DNA of 34,987 nt from Bacteroidales bacterium (lineage in GTDB: Bacteria > Bacteroidota > Bacteroidia > Bacteroidales > UBA3824). The stretch is from positions 1 to 34,987 of the forward strand of contig JAGCYI010000203.1 in NCBI GenBank assembly GCA_017960885.1, in the 5' to 3' direction. This document shows positions 17,829 to 25,377 of this stretch, in pieces. The notes beneath the pieces are model-generated. The model made no database searches and was not told where the DNA came from. It saw only the letters and a program-made list of their open reading frames with translations. Made by a program: the position numbers and the translations under genes. The first letter of the stretch is position 1. The number at the start of each line of letters is the position of its first letter.

Positions 17829-18380
17829 TTACTCTTGCCACCTAAAACCATCGTTTTTTATGCCGATGAGGGATAAAATTCGGTAAATAATTGTGTCAGT
17901 GAGATTTTCGATGGTGGTAGGGGAGGAGTAGAACGAAGGAGAGGCGGGACAAATGATGCCTCCGGCGAGCGTGATTCGCTCCATATTTTGGATGTGTATA
18001 AGGCTTAATGGGGTTTCCCGAGTAACGAGAATCAGTTTCCTGCGCTCTTTGAGCATAACGTCGGCTGCACGTGTGATAAGAGAGTCGGATATGCCGTTGG
18101 CAATTCTGCCCAATGTGCCGCACGAACATGGACACACTATCAATGCCGAATATGTGCAACTACCCGACGCAAATGGCGCTGCAAAGGTGTTGTTGGGATA
18201 TATCTTTATCTTTTCGTTTTGGTGGAGTGGGGTAGGGGTCTCTGTGTTATAAATTTTTAGTCCATTATCGCTAAAAATTACGGCAATTTGCTCTATTTCG
18301 GACGATTCTTCCAATTTTTTGATGAGGCGCTGGGCGTAGACTGCTCCGCTTGCGCCGGTGATTGCTACTGCTACTTTCAT
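17829..18380 (-). CDS. ubiX: Flavin prenyltransferase UbiX
   Basis: This enzyme attaches a dimethylallyl-derived ring to FMN, making the prenyl-FMN cofactor of UbiD-type decarboxylases. The 183-aa product starts MKVAVAITGASGA (FMN-binding loop). It carries CPCSCGTLGRIANG with SLITRAADV, and the family's RETPLSLIH (about residues 122-130) followed by AGGIICPASPSFY. I chose the ATG at 18380, which overlaps the TGA of the upstream barrel gene in ATGA; the frame extends 21 codons further without conservation. The overlap implies translational coupling. No UbiD gene lies in the window. In Bacteroidota the pair can serve menaquinone-type or aromatic-acid decarboxylation, so the pathway here is open. 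Confidence 0.94.
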   Translation of the reverse strand: MKVAVAITGASGAVYAQRLIKKLEESSEIEQIAVIFSDNGLKIYNTETPTPLHQNEKIKIYPNNTFAAPFASGSCTYSALIVCPCSCGTLGRIANGISDSLITRAADVMLKERRKLILVTRETPLSLIHIQNMERITLAGGIICPASPSFYSSPTTIENLTDTIIYRILSLIGIKNDGFRWQE

Positions 18381-18988
18381 TGCTGAGAGTTTTTGCCGTT
18401 GAACCGGCGGGTTATGCTGAGATTGATAAAATTGTTTCTCCAATAGGGCATATCAGGGTCGTCGGTGATTTTTGTGATGCTATATCCGAATGTAGCCGAG
18501 AGTTCAAACTTGGGCGAAAGGTAATAGCGGAATCCGGCAAGACCGTCGATGTCGTATTTTTTTAGGAAGGCGGGATTTTTTTCTTCTGCTCCGTTAGCCT
18601 CTATAATTTTTGATGATATTATACGATTGTAAGATATACCTAACTCCGCACCAAATTTTGGCGAAAAATGATATTTTATTATGATAGGCAGTTCCGCATA
18701 GTTGAGCAGTGTCTTAAATTCGGTATATCCTTGAGATTTTTTTATTGCTCCTTTCGACGAAAACAGTATGCCCGATTCTACTGCCAACGGCGAAGTTGCC
18801 GGCGCAGATACTGTGAATCCTGTGCGAATGCCGGGCTTGTGATATCCGCCTTGAGTGTCGCCGTCTACCTGGCAGCCGCTCAATCCGAGGGTGAATCCTC
18901 CCGAAAAGGTCTGGGCATTGGCGGCGGAGTAGAGCATCACTGTTGTTATTAATGTGAGCAGGACTTTTGATGTAAATGGTATCTTCAT
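18377..18988 (-). CDS. PorT-like outer membrane beta-barrel protein, 203 aa
   Basis: A small barrel with a signal peptide ending at SAANAQ (about residue 25), then strand-turn repeats: GGFTLGLSG, YAELPIIIKYHF, FGAELGISYN, LAGFRYYLSPKFELSATFGYS. The YAELP...KYHF pattern is typical of the PorT-like barrel domain (OMP_b-brl_2) widespread in Bacteroidota. The function of this member is unknown. Its stop codon overlaps the start of ubiX, so the two are expressed together, which may be simple operon economy. No promoter boxes were seen upstream. Confidence 0.8.
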   Translation of the reverse strand: MKIPFTSKVLLTLITTVMLYSAANAQTFSGGFTLGLSGCQVDGDTQGGYHKPGIRTGFTVSAPATSPLAVESGILFSSKGAIKKSQGYTEFKTLLNYAELPIIIKYHFSPKFGAELGISYNRIISSKIIEANGAEEKNPAFLKKYDIDGLAGFRYYLSPKFELSATFGYSITKITDDPDMPYWRNNFINLSITRRFNGKNSQQ

Positions 18989-19002
18989 TTTTTTGTTGGT
19001 GT

Positions 19003-19037
19003 AAAAAAATCCCGTCTTTTTTACAAAACGGGATTTT
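19003..19037 (-). terminator. Rho-independent terminator after TPR/WG gene
   Basis: A 10 bp stem (19006-19015 with 19028-19037; core ATCCCGT/ACGGGAT), 12-base loop. On the minus strand it is followed by a run of seven T. It lies 37 bases after the stop of the 678-aa gene. Confidence 0.8.
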
Positions 19038-19073
19038 ATGTAAATTAAATATGAAAAAAACTATGAGGATGAT

Positions 19074-21110
19074 TTATTCTTCAATCTTGTTTCCTCTGTT
19101 GTCGATGTGGAAATATATGGTATCTTGACCGACTTTGAGGCATACGAGCGCACGTCCGTTGCAGAATGTTTCGCCAGCGCCTTCCATCTTGCGGTAGTTG
19201 AAGTCGAACATCGGCGGAATTACCACGTGCATAGATGAGTCGGCGTATCCGAACTTACCTTTCGACGGGTCGCTCTTGTCGTAGCGGTACTTGAACAACC
19301 ACAATCCTTCAGTAGGACGGCGCATACTCAGGAAGTATGTAGTGTCGTTGTCGATATTGTTCTGAACCTCGTTGATGTAAGCGATACGGCGGTTTTCGGC
19401 GTTGCGGTATTTGCGCTGTGTGGCGGTGTCGGTGTTGTCGTATCTGATGGCGCGTTTGTATGCTGCAATTGCGCTGTCGATGTAGTGGGGATTCTCGTTA
19501 GAGAAGTTCTCCATATAGTAGTCGCCGAGGTTGATCTGAATTTCGTGCGGTGTCTGAATTGCGTTGGTCTCAATTTCGGGCTGTACAGCCTTGTTTGCTA
19601 AATACCTTCCAATTAAGAATAATGCAACTACGCCGAGCACAAGGAGAAGCACTGTGATAACGCCCCACCATGCTTTGCGGCGGAGCTTCTTGGCGTGTTC
19701 GTTCTCCACAATCGACGGGTCTTTGCGGCGAGCGTTCCAGTATGCGAACGGAGCGATGAAAATGTTGAGCCAGCGTAGCCATTTGCTTTTGAAGAAGTTG
19801 GTACCTTTGTCGAGCGACTTGGCTATTTGGTAACGTTTCTTGAGGTTGTCGTCGGCAACGTTGTAGCTGAGCGCTGTTTTAAAGCATTCGGCAGCGTTGG
19901 CAAAATCGCCCACTTCGAGGAGGGCTTCGCCTCGAGCCTCAAATTTTTTGGAATTTGCTTCGGAGTTTTCTCCGTCTTTGAGGTTTGCAGCCTCTTCGTA
20001 TTCTTCAGAAGCATTGATAAAGTCGCGAGAAGCAAATAGCAGGTCGCCCTTCATCATCTTGTACATAAAGTTGAGGTTGTTGCAGTTTTCGGCAATGCCA
20101 GAATCCAATTCGTCTTTGCGGTCGTCGGCTATCTGGTTTTTGAAAGCAATATACTCATATATATAAAGTGCTCTAGAATACTGGCTTTTAGCGGCGTAAG
20201 CGTCGGCCTTGTAGATGAGGTCGCTGGTGGTGGTGCTAGAGAGGTCGCCGAACTCAAAGTCGTTGAGATAGTTTGCCACTTTGCTGTTTTCGCGGCGTTT
20301 GTCGAAAATGGCACGTTGTTTTTTGTTGAGTCTGGTTTTGTGCAGGAGTTCGAGCTCTTCGAAAAGCTGTTTGAACTTGAATGTGTTTACAAGGTCTTCG
20401 ATTTTGGGCTCATCCGGGTCTTCGCTAACGGCATTGACCACAGGAATGGCAGCAGCGGCGAAAGATTCAGGTTTTTGTGCCGAAATGGTTTTAATGGTTT
20501 GTGTGGTAACGGTGGTAGTGGTTGTGGTGGTTGTGGTGTGGGTTTCAGGTTCGGGTTTTACGATATCCTCTTCCATTCCACCGATATCGAAAGCGAAGTC
20601 GAGCAGCTCGTTGCCTTCTGGCTTGACGTCGGAAGTGTATTCGTGTTCGGATTGGAACCATTTGCCAGTGATTTTGAAATCAGACAGAAGGTTGAAAATA
20701 GCTTTGCTGTCGTATATAGTAAGTTCGGTTCCGTTTTCTTTGGCGATTCTAGAGGTCCAGTTTTCCCACCAGGAAGACTCTTCTGAAGTAAGCTTCGTGG
20801 GTACAAGGAGCACCCATTTTTTGATGTCGTTGACCTTCATAAAAGGGAGGTTGTCGTTGAGCGATTTTCTAATCTGCCCTTTTCGAGAGTTTGACACACC
20901 GTCGGTGAAGAATTTCGGAAGGTAAACGACCGAAGTTTTTCCGTTGGTATCAGCCTTGCTGGTGTCGTTTTCTAAAATATCAACCGATTTGAAAATGTTG
21001 TGATCGGGATATTTAAGCCTCATAATGTCTTCGCAGAGGTCGCAGAATGCGAGTCTTGCTACTTGTTCGTTTTCATATGCTTTTCTGAATTCGTCCCACG
21101 TGTGCTGCAT
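19074..21110 (-). CDS. Membrane protein: nuclease-like N-terminus, TPR, WG-like end
   Basis: A 678-aa protein of unusual make-up. Residues about 1-155 resemble the restriction-endonuclease-like domain that has an RKGQIRKSL helix and a WVLLVPTKLTSEESSWW segment, but the catalytic Q/ExK is replaced (VYLPKFF). A Thr-rich linker follows (192-204, nine Thr in a row). Residues about 300-440 are TPR-like (YSRALYIYEYIA, GDFANAAECFKTAL). One transmembrane helix lies at about 481-503. A further TPR-like part and a C-terminal WG-repeat-like unit (KGKFGYADSS, VVIPPMFDFN) follow. The N-terminus should be cytoplasmic. It has its own promoter, and follows the sigma-like and single-pass membrane genes on the same strand. 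The function is unknown; a signalling or scaffolding role is inference. Confidence 0.7.
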   Translation of the reverse strand: MQHTWDEFRKAYENEQVARLAFCDLCEDIMRLKYPDHNIFKSVDILENDTSKADTNGKTSVVYLPKFFTDGVSNSRKGQIRKSLNDNLPFMKVNDIKKWVLLVPTKLTSEESSWWENWTSRIAKENGTELTIYDSKAIFNLLSDFKITGKWFQSEHEYTSDVKPEGNELLDFAFDIGGMEEDIVKPEPETHTTTTTTTTTVTTQTIKTISAQKPESFAAAAIPVVNAVSEDPDEPKIEDLVNTFKFKQLFEELELLHKTRLNKKQRAIFDKRRENSKVANYLNDFEFGDLSSTTTSDLIYKADAYAAKSQYSRALYIYEYIAFKNQIADDRKDELDSGIAENCNNLNFMYKMMKGDLLFASRDFINASEEYEEAANLKDGENSEANSKKFEARGEALLEVGDFANAAECFKTALSYNVADDNLKKRYQIAKSLDKGTNFFKSKWLRWLNIFIAPFAYWNARRKDPSIVENEHAKKLRRKAWWGVITVLLLVLGVVALFLIGRYLANKAVQPEIETNAIQTPHEIQINLGDYYMENFSNENPHYIDSAIAAYKRAIRYDNTDTATQRKYRNAENRRIAYINEVQNNIDNDTTYFLSMRRPTEGLWLFKYRYDKSDPSKGKFGYADSSMHVVIPPMFDFNYRKMEGAGETFCNGRALVCLKVGQDTIYFHIDNRGNKIEE

Positions 21111-21188
21111 AATTGTCTGTATATGTGTAAGTTGGTTGATGTTGTGTTGTTACCGTCCGGGGCGTTTGTAGCTTGCGCGTCGGTAAGG

Positions 21189-21219
21189 CAAATATACAAA
21201 TAATTATGTTTGAAACAAA
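21189..21219 (-). promoter_or_regulatory. Promoter of the TPR/WG gene
   Basis: Minus-strand TTTG (21219-21216), 19 bp spacer, TATATTTG (21196-21189). It lies between the stop of the upstream gene (21237) and the ATG at 21110, giving a leader of about 75 bases. The 678-aa gene can therefore be expressed apart from the sigma-like gene pair. Confidence 0.7.
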
Positions 21220-21236
21220 TAAACGAATATTTTTTT

Positions 21237-21782
21237 TTATTTTTTTATCGAAATTGTTCCTTTTTTTAGTACGTCAATAGCGTTTCGCTCAATTTTGTAA
21301 GAGAGTTTTGTTTCGTTAGCAGGCAGCACCACGGTGGCTGAATTGCCAGCGATAGGTTTTTTGATGACAGGGTTTCCGTTGCCGTTGTAGATCACGAGGG
21401 TGTCGGCATCGGTTGCTTCGAAATTCCACGAGATAGCTGCGATTCCGTTTTCTGCCACTACGTTGTCGGCAGAATTAGGTTTGGCGGCGGTAGATACGGA
21501 AGTCTGGAGAGCGGGAGCGGCGTCTTCGATTACGTTGGTAGGAATGAATACGAAAAGAGCCACAGCGGCAGCCACAGCAATTGCCAGAATAGGTATGAGC
21601 TTTATGGAGCGGTTTTTAGCGAGCTGTTTTTGTGCGAGTGCAGATATCTCCGCGATATCGGAAGCCGACATAGCAAAGTCGTCATCGGATAATTTTCCGA
21701 TGTCGTCGGGAGAAAGAGCGTTGCCGCAGCCGTTAAGGTAATCGGCGCATAGCGCAAGTTGGTTATCGTCAAATGTTTGCAT
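21237..21782 (-). CDS. Single-pass membrane protein, possibly anti-sigma-like, 181 aa
   Basis: Residues about 1-58 are acidic and helical (SPDDIGKLSDDDF, ALAQKQLAKNR). One transmembrane helix lies at about 60-80. The outer part (about 85-181) looks like a small beta-sandwich. This inside-helical, outside-beta layout, directly after a sigma-like gene (47 bases), recalls membrane anti-sigma factors, but I see no zinc-type HxxxCxxC motif. The name is a guess from layout and context. Other possibilities are an envelope sensor or a scaffold for the neighbouring TPR/WG protein. Confidence 0.6.
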   Translation of the reverse strand: MQTFDDNQLALCADYLNGCGNALSPDDIGKLSDDDFAMSASDIAEISALAQKQLAKNRSIKLIPILAIAVAAAVALFVFIPTNVIEDAAPALQTSVSTAAKPNSADNVVAENGIAAISWNFEATDADTLVIYNGNGNPVIKKPIAGNSATVVLPANETKLSYKIERNAIDVLKKGTISIKK

Positions 21783-21829
21783 GTAAATAAATTTAATTAG
21801 TTGGTGTTGGTTATCGTTTAAAATCTCTT

Positions 21830-22567
21830 TTATGTGTCTTTGTCAGTGTAAAGCATGTCAAATAAAATGGCAAGTGATTCTTCGTTGTAGTTGGTCTGCC
21901 TGTTGAGGTTGAGACGGTTTATGATTTTGCCATTTGTTTTACCCACGTACATACGTACTGCGTCGGGTTTGTTGTTTTTGTTTTCGGCGGTGTTGCAGAT
22001 AACGCATAGCCTGTCGAAAATGTCTTTATCTAGTTCATTGCCTTCAATGAGCGTAAGTTTAATGATTTCGCTGTCTGGCTTTTTTTTCAGGTAGGCTTCC
22101 AAATCAAGTTCGGTAGGCCTGATTCTGAAAAACATTTTGCATAGCAGCGTCACCTTCGGGGTTTCGGGTCCGAACGAGGAAAGCACCTTTTCGAGGTAGC
22201 GTTTCTCGTTTTCGATGATGAGACGTTCTTCGGGAGTTACCTGGTGTCCTTCACCGTTTTTCAGGACAGTGGTTTCGTATTCGCCGAAGTGTTTCTCTTT
22301 TGTGGATCCGGCCCTGAGAATTTCGAGCATCATTCTGTACAAAACCGCCGAAATGTAGGTTTCGGGTTTAGCGCGGTTGTCGTACAAGCTTTCGATTCTC
22401 TCGCGTTTTGTTATATATTTTTCAATTATCGTCTGTTTGTAGTCTTCAAAATCGTCGGGCGCGATATATCCGGCTTTAATGTATTTTTTTACAATAATGT
22501 CGGTTACCGTAGTTACCATACGTGTTGTGAACACGCCGCCGTCGTTGTTTTTGCCAAAAATCTTCAT
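21830..22567 (-). CDS. Sigma-70-like protein, divergent, 245 aa
   Basis: Residues about 15-100 have the layout of sigma region 2: helices with DDFEDYKQTIIEKYI, then a segment like YISAVLYRMMLEILR that matches the region 2.3/2.4 position. A C-terminal helical part (VGKTNGKIINRLNLNR) could be a region 4-type helix-turn-helix. The match is loose, so this may be an ECF-like factor or a protein derived from one. I chose the ATG at 22567. A longer frame to 22699 runs through a terminator hairpin and a TATCTTTG box (22613-22606), so it is unlikely to be translated. It is followed by a single-pass membrane protein gene 47 bases away, the usual place for an anti-sigma factor. Confidence 0.5.
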   Translation of the reverse strand: MKIFGKNNDGGVFTTRMVTTVTDIIVKKYIKAGYIAPDDFEDYKQTIIEKYITKRERIESLYDNRAKPETYISAVLYRMMLEILRAGSTKEKHFGEYETTVLKNGEGHQVTPEERLIIENEKRYLEKVLSSFGPETPKVTLLCKMFFRIRPTELDLEAYLKKKPDSEIIKLTLIEGNELDKDIFDRLCVICNTAENKNNKPDAVRMYVGKTNGKIINRLNLNRQTNYNEESLAILFDMLYTDKDT

Positions 22568-22605
22568 TTGCTTGTCTGTTATATAAAGGCTGTATTTAAT
22601 CAGCG

Positions 22606-22613
22606 CAAAGATA
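22606..22613 (-). promoter_or_regulatory. -7 box of the sigma-like gene
   Basis: TATCTTTG on the minus strand, 38 bases before the ATG at 22567. No TTTG box is found at 19-21 bp, so either the promoter is weak, or it needs another factor (for example the gene's own product). Confidence 0.4.
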
Positions 22614-22671
22614 AGCGAAAATTTTTGTATTATAATAGTTGGATTGAAGATTCTGGAGTGAAATTTTTTTG

Positions 22672-22838
22672 AAAAAAAAATCCCGCCGGTTTTCACCATG
22701 CGGGATTCTTTCTCAAATTTAAAGTTGCGGTTAAAAAAATGCTCCGTTACTCGGCTGCCGGACTGTTTCTCAAAATTCTAAATACCGTTGTTTATGTCGT
22801 CCGGACTTGTGCCTTTCTGTCGGTGTTTTATTTTAACG
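22672..22838 (-). ncRNA. Candidate small RNA, about 165 nt
   Basis: The unit is bounded by a well-formed promoter (22873-22842) and a rho-independent terminator: an 8 bp GC-rich stem, 22679-22686 with 22700-22707, followed by nine T on the minus strand. There is no ORF of coding character between them. The upstream half can form a long interrupted hairpin from three short helices in nested order: CCG/CGG (22823-22821 with 22746-22744), GGC/GCC (22813-22811 with 22755-22753) and CCGGAC/GTCCGG (22804-22799 with 22763-22758). The shape of a long bulged hairpin with a terminator recalls 6S-type RNAs, but I cannot assign a family. Alternatively it is a leader with attenuator for the sigma-like gene, whose ATG lies 105 bases beyond the terminator. 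Confidence 0.55.
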
Positions 22839-22841
22839 ATA

Positions 22842-22873
22842 CAAAGATAATCATAGTTTTTTAAAAATGCAAA
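22842..22873 (-). promoter_or_regulatory. Promoter of the candidate small RNA
   Basis: Minus-strand TTTG (22873-22870), 20 bp spacer, TATCTTTG (22849-22842). It is an exact fit to the consensus, with no coding start within 270 bases downstream. Confidence 0.65.
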
Positions 22874-22914
22874 TGTTTTTTTATATATTTTTACACAAAA
22901 TGTAAAATATTTTT

Positions 22915-22947
22915 AGAAAAATGCCTTACAATATATTGTAGTGCATT
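22915..22947 (-). terminator. Hairpin terminator of the kinase / MurF-Alr operon
   Basis: An inverted repeat around the perfect palindrome TACAATATATTGTA (22927-22940). It is extended by five outer pairs (22920-22924 with 22943-22947) after two non-Watson-Crick positions, and is followed on the minus strand by five T. It lies about 125 bases after the stop of the MurF-Alr gene. The rest of 22948-23073 is AT-rich with no gene. Confidence 0.6.
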
Positions 22948-23073
22948 ATTTAATTATGTTAAAAAATGTTAAAATTTAAAAATATTTTTCACAATTCTTG
23001 TAAAATGCGGATAATTCGCACTTTAATAAACTTAATTTTTTAATAATTATTAACCAAGTAATATAAAATTTAC

Positions 23074-25347
23074 TTACTCGACGTACACTCTGGCAACACG
23101 GGGCGAGATGCCTGTGAGGATTTCGTATGGAATTGTGCCAATAGCCGTAGCCATTTCGATAAGCTTGGTGTTGGTGTCGAAAATCACAACTTCGTCGCCT
23201 GCTCTGCATTCAATGTCGGTGATGTCGACCATGCACATGTCCATGCAGATGTTGCCGATGATGGGTGCGCGGTGTCCGTTGATTTCTACTTGGAGGTTGC
23301 CGTTGCCGAATTTGCGGTTGAGTCCGTCGGCGTATCCGACAGGGATGAGGGCAATGCGCGAATCGCGGTTGATTTTGCCTCGGCGGTTGTAGCCTACGGT
23401 TTCGGTTTTTGAGATGTTTTTTATTTGCACAATGTTGGTTTTCCATTTTGAGATACCCATCAACTGCTCGGTGGCTTCGTATGCCACACCGTAGAGACCT
23501 ATTCCGAGTCGGACCATGTTGAACTGGTAGTCGGTGAAGCGTTCAATGCCTACCGAGTTGCAGATGTGGCGCATCGGGTTGAGTTCTGTGAGTTTGCATA
23601 TAGTGTCGGCCATTTCGGTAAAACGCGAGACTTGCGTGAGGGAGAAATTGTCTTCCTGATTGTCGTCGGCGGCAACAAAGTGGGTGAACATAGACACTAT
23701 ATTTACAGTATCGGAGTTGCTTTTTATAATGTTGCAAAATTCGGGGAGTTCGTGAGGCATGAATCCGGAGCGGTGCATTCCAGTGTCGAGTTTCACGTGC
23801 ACAGGATAGTTAGTGATGCCGCGTTCTTTTAGGATTTCGATGAGGCGTAGCGTGCGCTCGGAAGAGAACAAGACAGGTTCGAGACGGTAGTTGATTAGCT
23901 GTTTATAGTTGCGTCCGTCGTAGTTCATCACCATTATCGGCATTTTGATGTTGGCACGCCGGAGGGCTATTCCTTCTTCGGCAAAGGCTACACAAAGATA
24001 GTCTACGCCGTTGTTTTGCAACATGTTGGCTATTTGGAAACTACCGCTGCCGTAGCAGTTTGCCTTAACCATAGCAATCATTTTGGTCTGGGGACGGAGG
24101 AGTGCGCGGTAGTAGTTGAGGTTGTGCTTGAGTGCGTTGAGGCTTACTTCTAAAACAGTATCGTGATTGCCGGTGTGGAAAAAGTCGAAGGCGTCGGCAA
24201 AGTCGTTGTAACACTCGCCTTTGAGCAGTATTCCGCCGTCGGTGTAGGTTTGTTCGGCAAAGTTGTCGATAAAGTCTTGGATAGTATCGTATTTGGTGAT
24301 TCGGATAAATTCGTTGTGAGGAATCTGCTCAAAATAACCGATAAACACTATGCGCGAGATGCCGCATCCACGGGCTGCGAAAAATAGTTTGGAGAAGAAC
24401 TCCTCTTTAGTAAGTGTTTCAAAATCAGGCTTTGCGATAACGGCGGTAAGCGAATGGAACTGATGCTGCCGAGCCATAAAGTCGAAGCACTTGCAGATTG
24501 CGTAAATGTTGTTTTTAGACGAGAAGCACGACACAATGCCGATGTTGAAATCGCCGTTTCGCATTTTGATAAGCGGGTCGGGAATTTCGAGCGTTTTGAA
24601 AATAGGGTTGTGGATAGAAGGTATGTAAAGATTTTGCTTTAGGAGGTAGCACAGACATTTGGCGGCGTCTTGAGCGTGTTCGGTGTCGCAAAAAGGAATC
24701 TTGATAGAAGCCGGGAATTCGGACTGCCGCTGAGTGATGTCGATGCCTGTAGAAGATTCAGATTTGTTGAAAGAGATAGAAAACTCTTCCTCGTCGAAAC
24801 TAACGGTGTCGGCTTGTTCGATGGCAGCGATAGAAGTGTATTCGTATCGGTCGGGGATTTGGCACACGGCTATGTCGTATGTGTTGTCGAGCAGGCTGAC
24901 GTTTTCGATGAAGTCTAATTCTGACGTGTAATGCGCGGTAGTAAAGATGTTTGCAGAATTTTTGAGCAGCAGAGCCATCCAGTCTTTGATGCAGCAACGA
25001 CCGTTTCGTTCGGGCACGGCAATTATGGTTCCTTGATATCGGCGAACCACCTCTGTAATATATTGGTTGATAGCTGTATTGATGTTTCGCACCTTTATAT
25101 ATACAGAGTCGCTGAAAGGTTCGTGGTCGAGCGGTTCGGCGTGGACAAAAATTCTGACACCGAGCTTGTGCATTCTGGTGATAGCCTCCGGAGGGTCTTT
25201 GAATTTTCGGAGGTCGAAATAAACAGAATCGGGGAGGGCTGCAGCAGTGGCTGCCCTGAGTATTAATTGTGTGGCTTCTAATGATTTGTTGCCAGTAATT
25301 GAGTCGGCGTTAACAATGTCGGCTATTTCATTTGCTGAAAATTTCAT
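23074..25347 (-). CDS. MurF-Alr fusion with degenerate MurF half and intact alanine racemase
   Basis: The usual Bacteroidota fusion makes UDP-MurNAc-pentapeptide (MurF) and D-alanine (Alr). Here (757 aa) residues about 1-385 follow the MurF layout (N-terminal MKFSANEIADI, then an LPDSVYFDL segment), but the ATP loop expected as GxNGKT reads ERNGRC (113-118), losing the Lys and Thr; the N-terminal substrate-binding DSR is also gone. The half is shorter than in active fusions. The join (GGILLKG, then TVLEVSLNALKHNLNYYR) is conserved. The racemase half (about 388-757) keeps the PLP Lys in MVKANCYG (K428), LDTGMHRSGF, the VGYNRRG segment around the catalytic Tyr, and the C-terminal IGNICMDMCMVDIT. 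I chose the ATG at 25347 because the longer TTG start lies in a TACCTTTG box (25373-25366). It follows the kinase gene by 30 bases. Confidence 0.85.
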   Translation of the reverse strand: MKFSANEIADIVNADSITGNKSLEATQLILRAATAAALPDSVYFDLRKFKDPPEAITRMHKLGVRIFVHAEPLDHEPFSDSVYIKVRNINTAINQYITEVVRRYQGTIIAVPERNGRCCIKDWMALLLKNSANIFTTAHYTSELDFIENVSLLDNTYDIAVCQIPDRYEYTSIAAIEQADTVSFDEEEFSISFNKSESSTGIDITQRQSEFPASIKIPFCDTEHAQDAAKCLCYLLKQNLYIPSIHNPIFKTLEIPDPLIKMRNGDFNIGIVSCFSSKNNIYAICKCFDFMARQHQFHSLTAVIAKPDFETLTKEEFFSKLFFAARGCGISRIVFIGYFEQIPHNEFIRITKYDTIQDFIDNFAEQTYTDGGILLKGECYNDFADAFDFFHTGNHDTVLEVSLNALKHNLNYYRALLRPQTKMIAMVKANCYGSGSFQIANMLQNNGVDYLCVAFAEEGIALRRANIKMPIMVMNYDGRNYKQLINYRLEPVLFSSERTLRLIEILKERGITNYPVHVKLDTGMHRSGFMPHELPEFCNIIKSNSDTVNIVSMFTHFVAADDNQEDNFSLTQVSRFTEMADTICKLTELNPMRHICNSVGIERFTDYQFNMVRLGIGLYGVAYEATEQLMGISKWKTNIVQIKNISKTETVGYNRRGKINRDSRIALIPVGYADGLNRKFGNGNLQVEINGHRAPIIGNICMDMCMVDITDIECRAGDEVVIFDTNTKLIEMATAIGTIPYEILTGISPRVARVYVE

Positions 25348-25365
25348 GTTAGTAGTTTTTTTTTG

Positions 25366-25373
25366 CAAAGGTA
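25366..25373 (-). promoter_or_regulatory. -7 box before the MurF-Alr gene
   Basis: TACCTTTG on the minus strand, 18 bases before the ATG at 25347 and just after the kinase stop (25378). There is no TTTG at the proper distance, so it is at best a weak internal promoter of the operon. Confidence 0.35.
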
Positions 25374-25377
25374 AAAA

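Noticed and set aside
19003..22707. Two terminators sharing the ATCCCG core as a repeat family
   Set aside because: The shared part is only about 12 bases, mostly A-tract. Terminator stems of this kind recur by chance.
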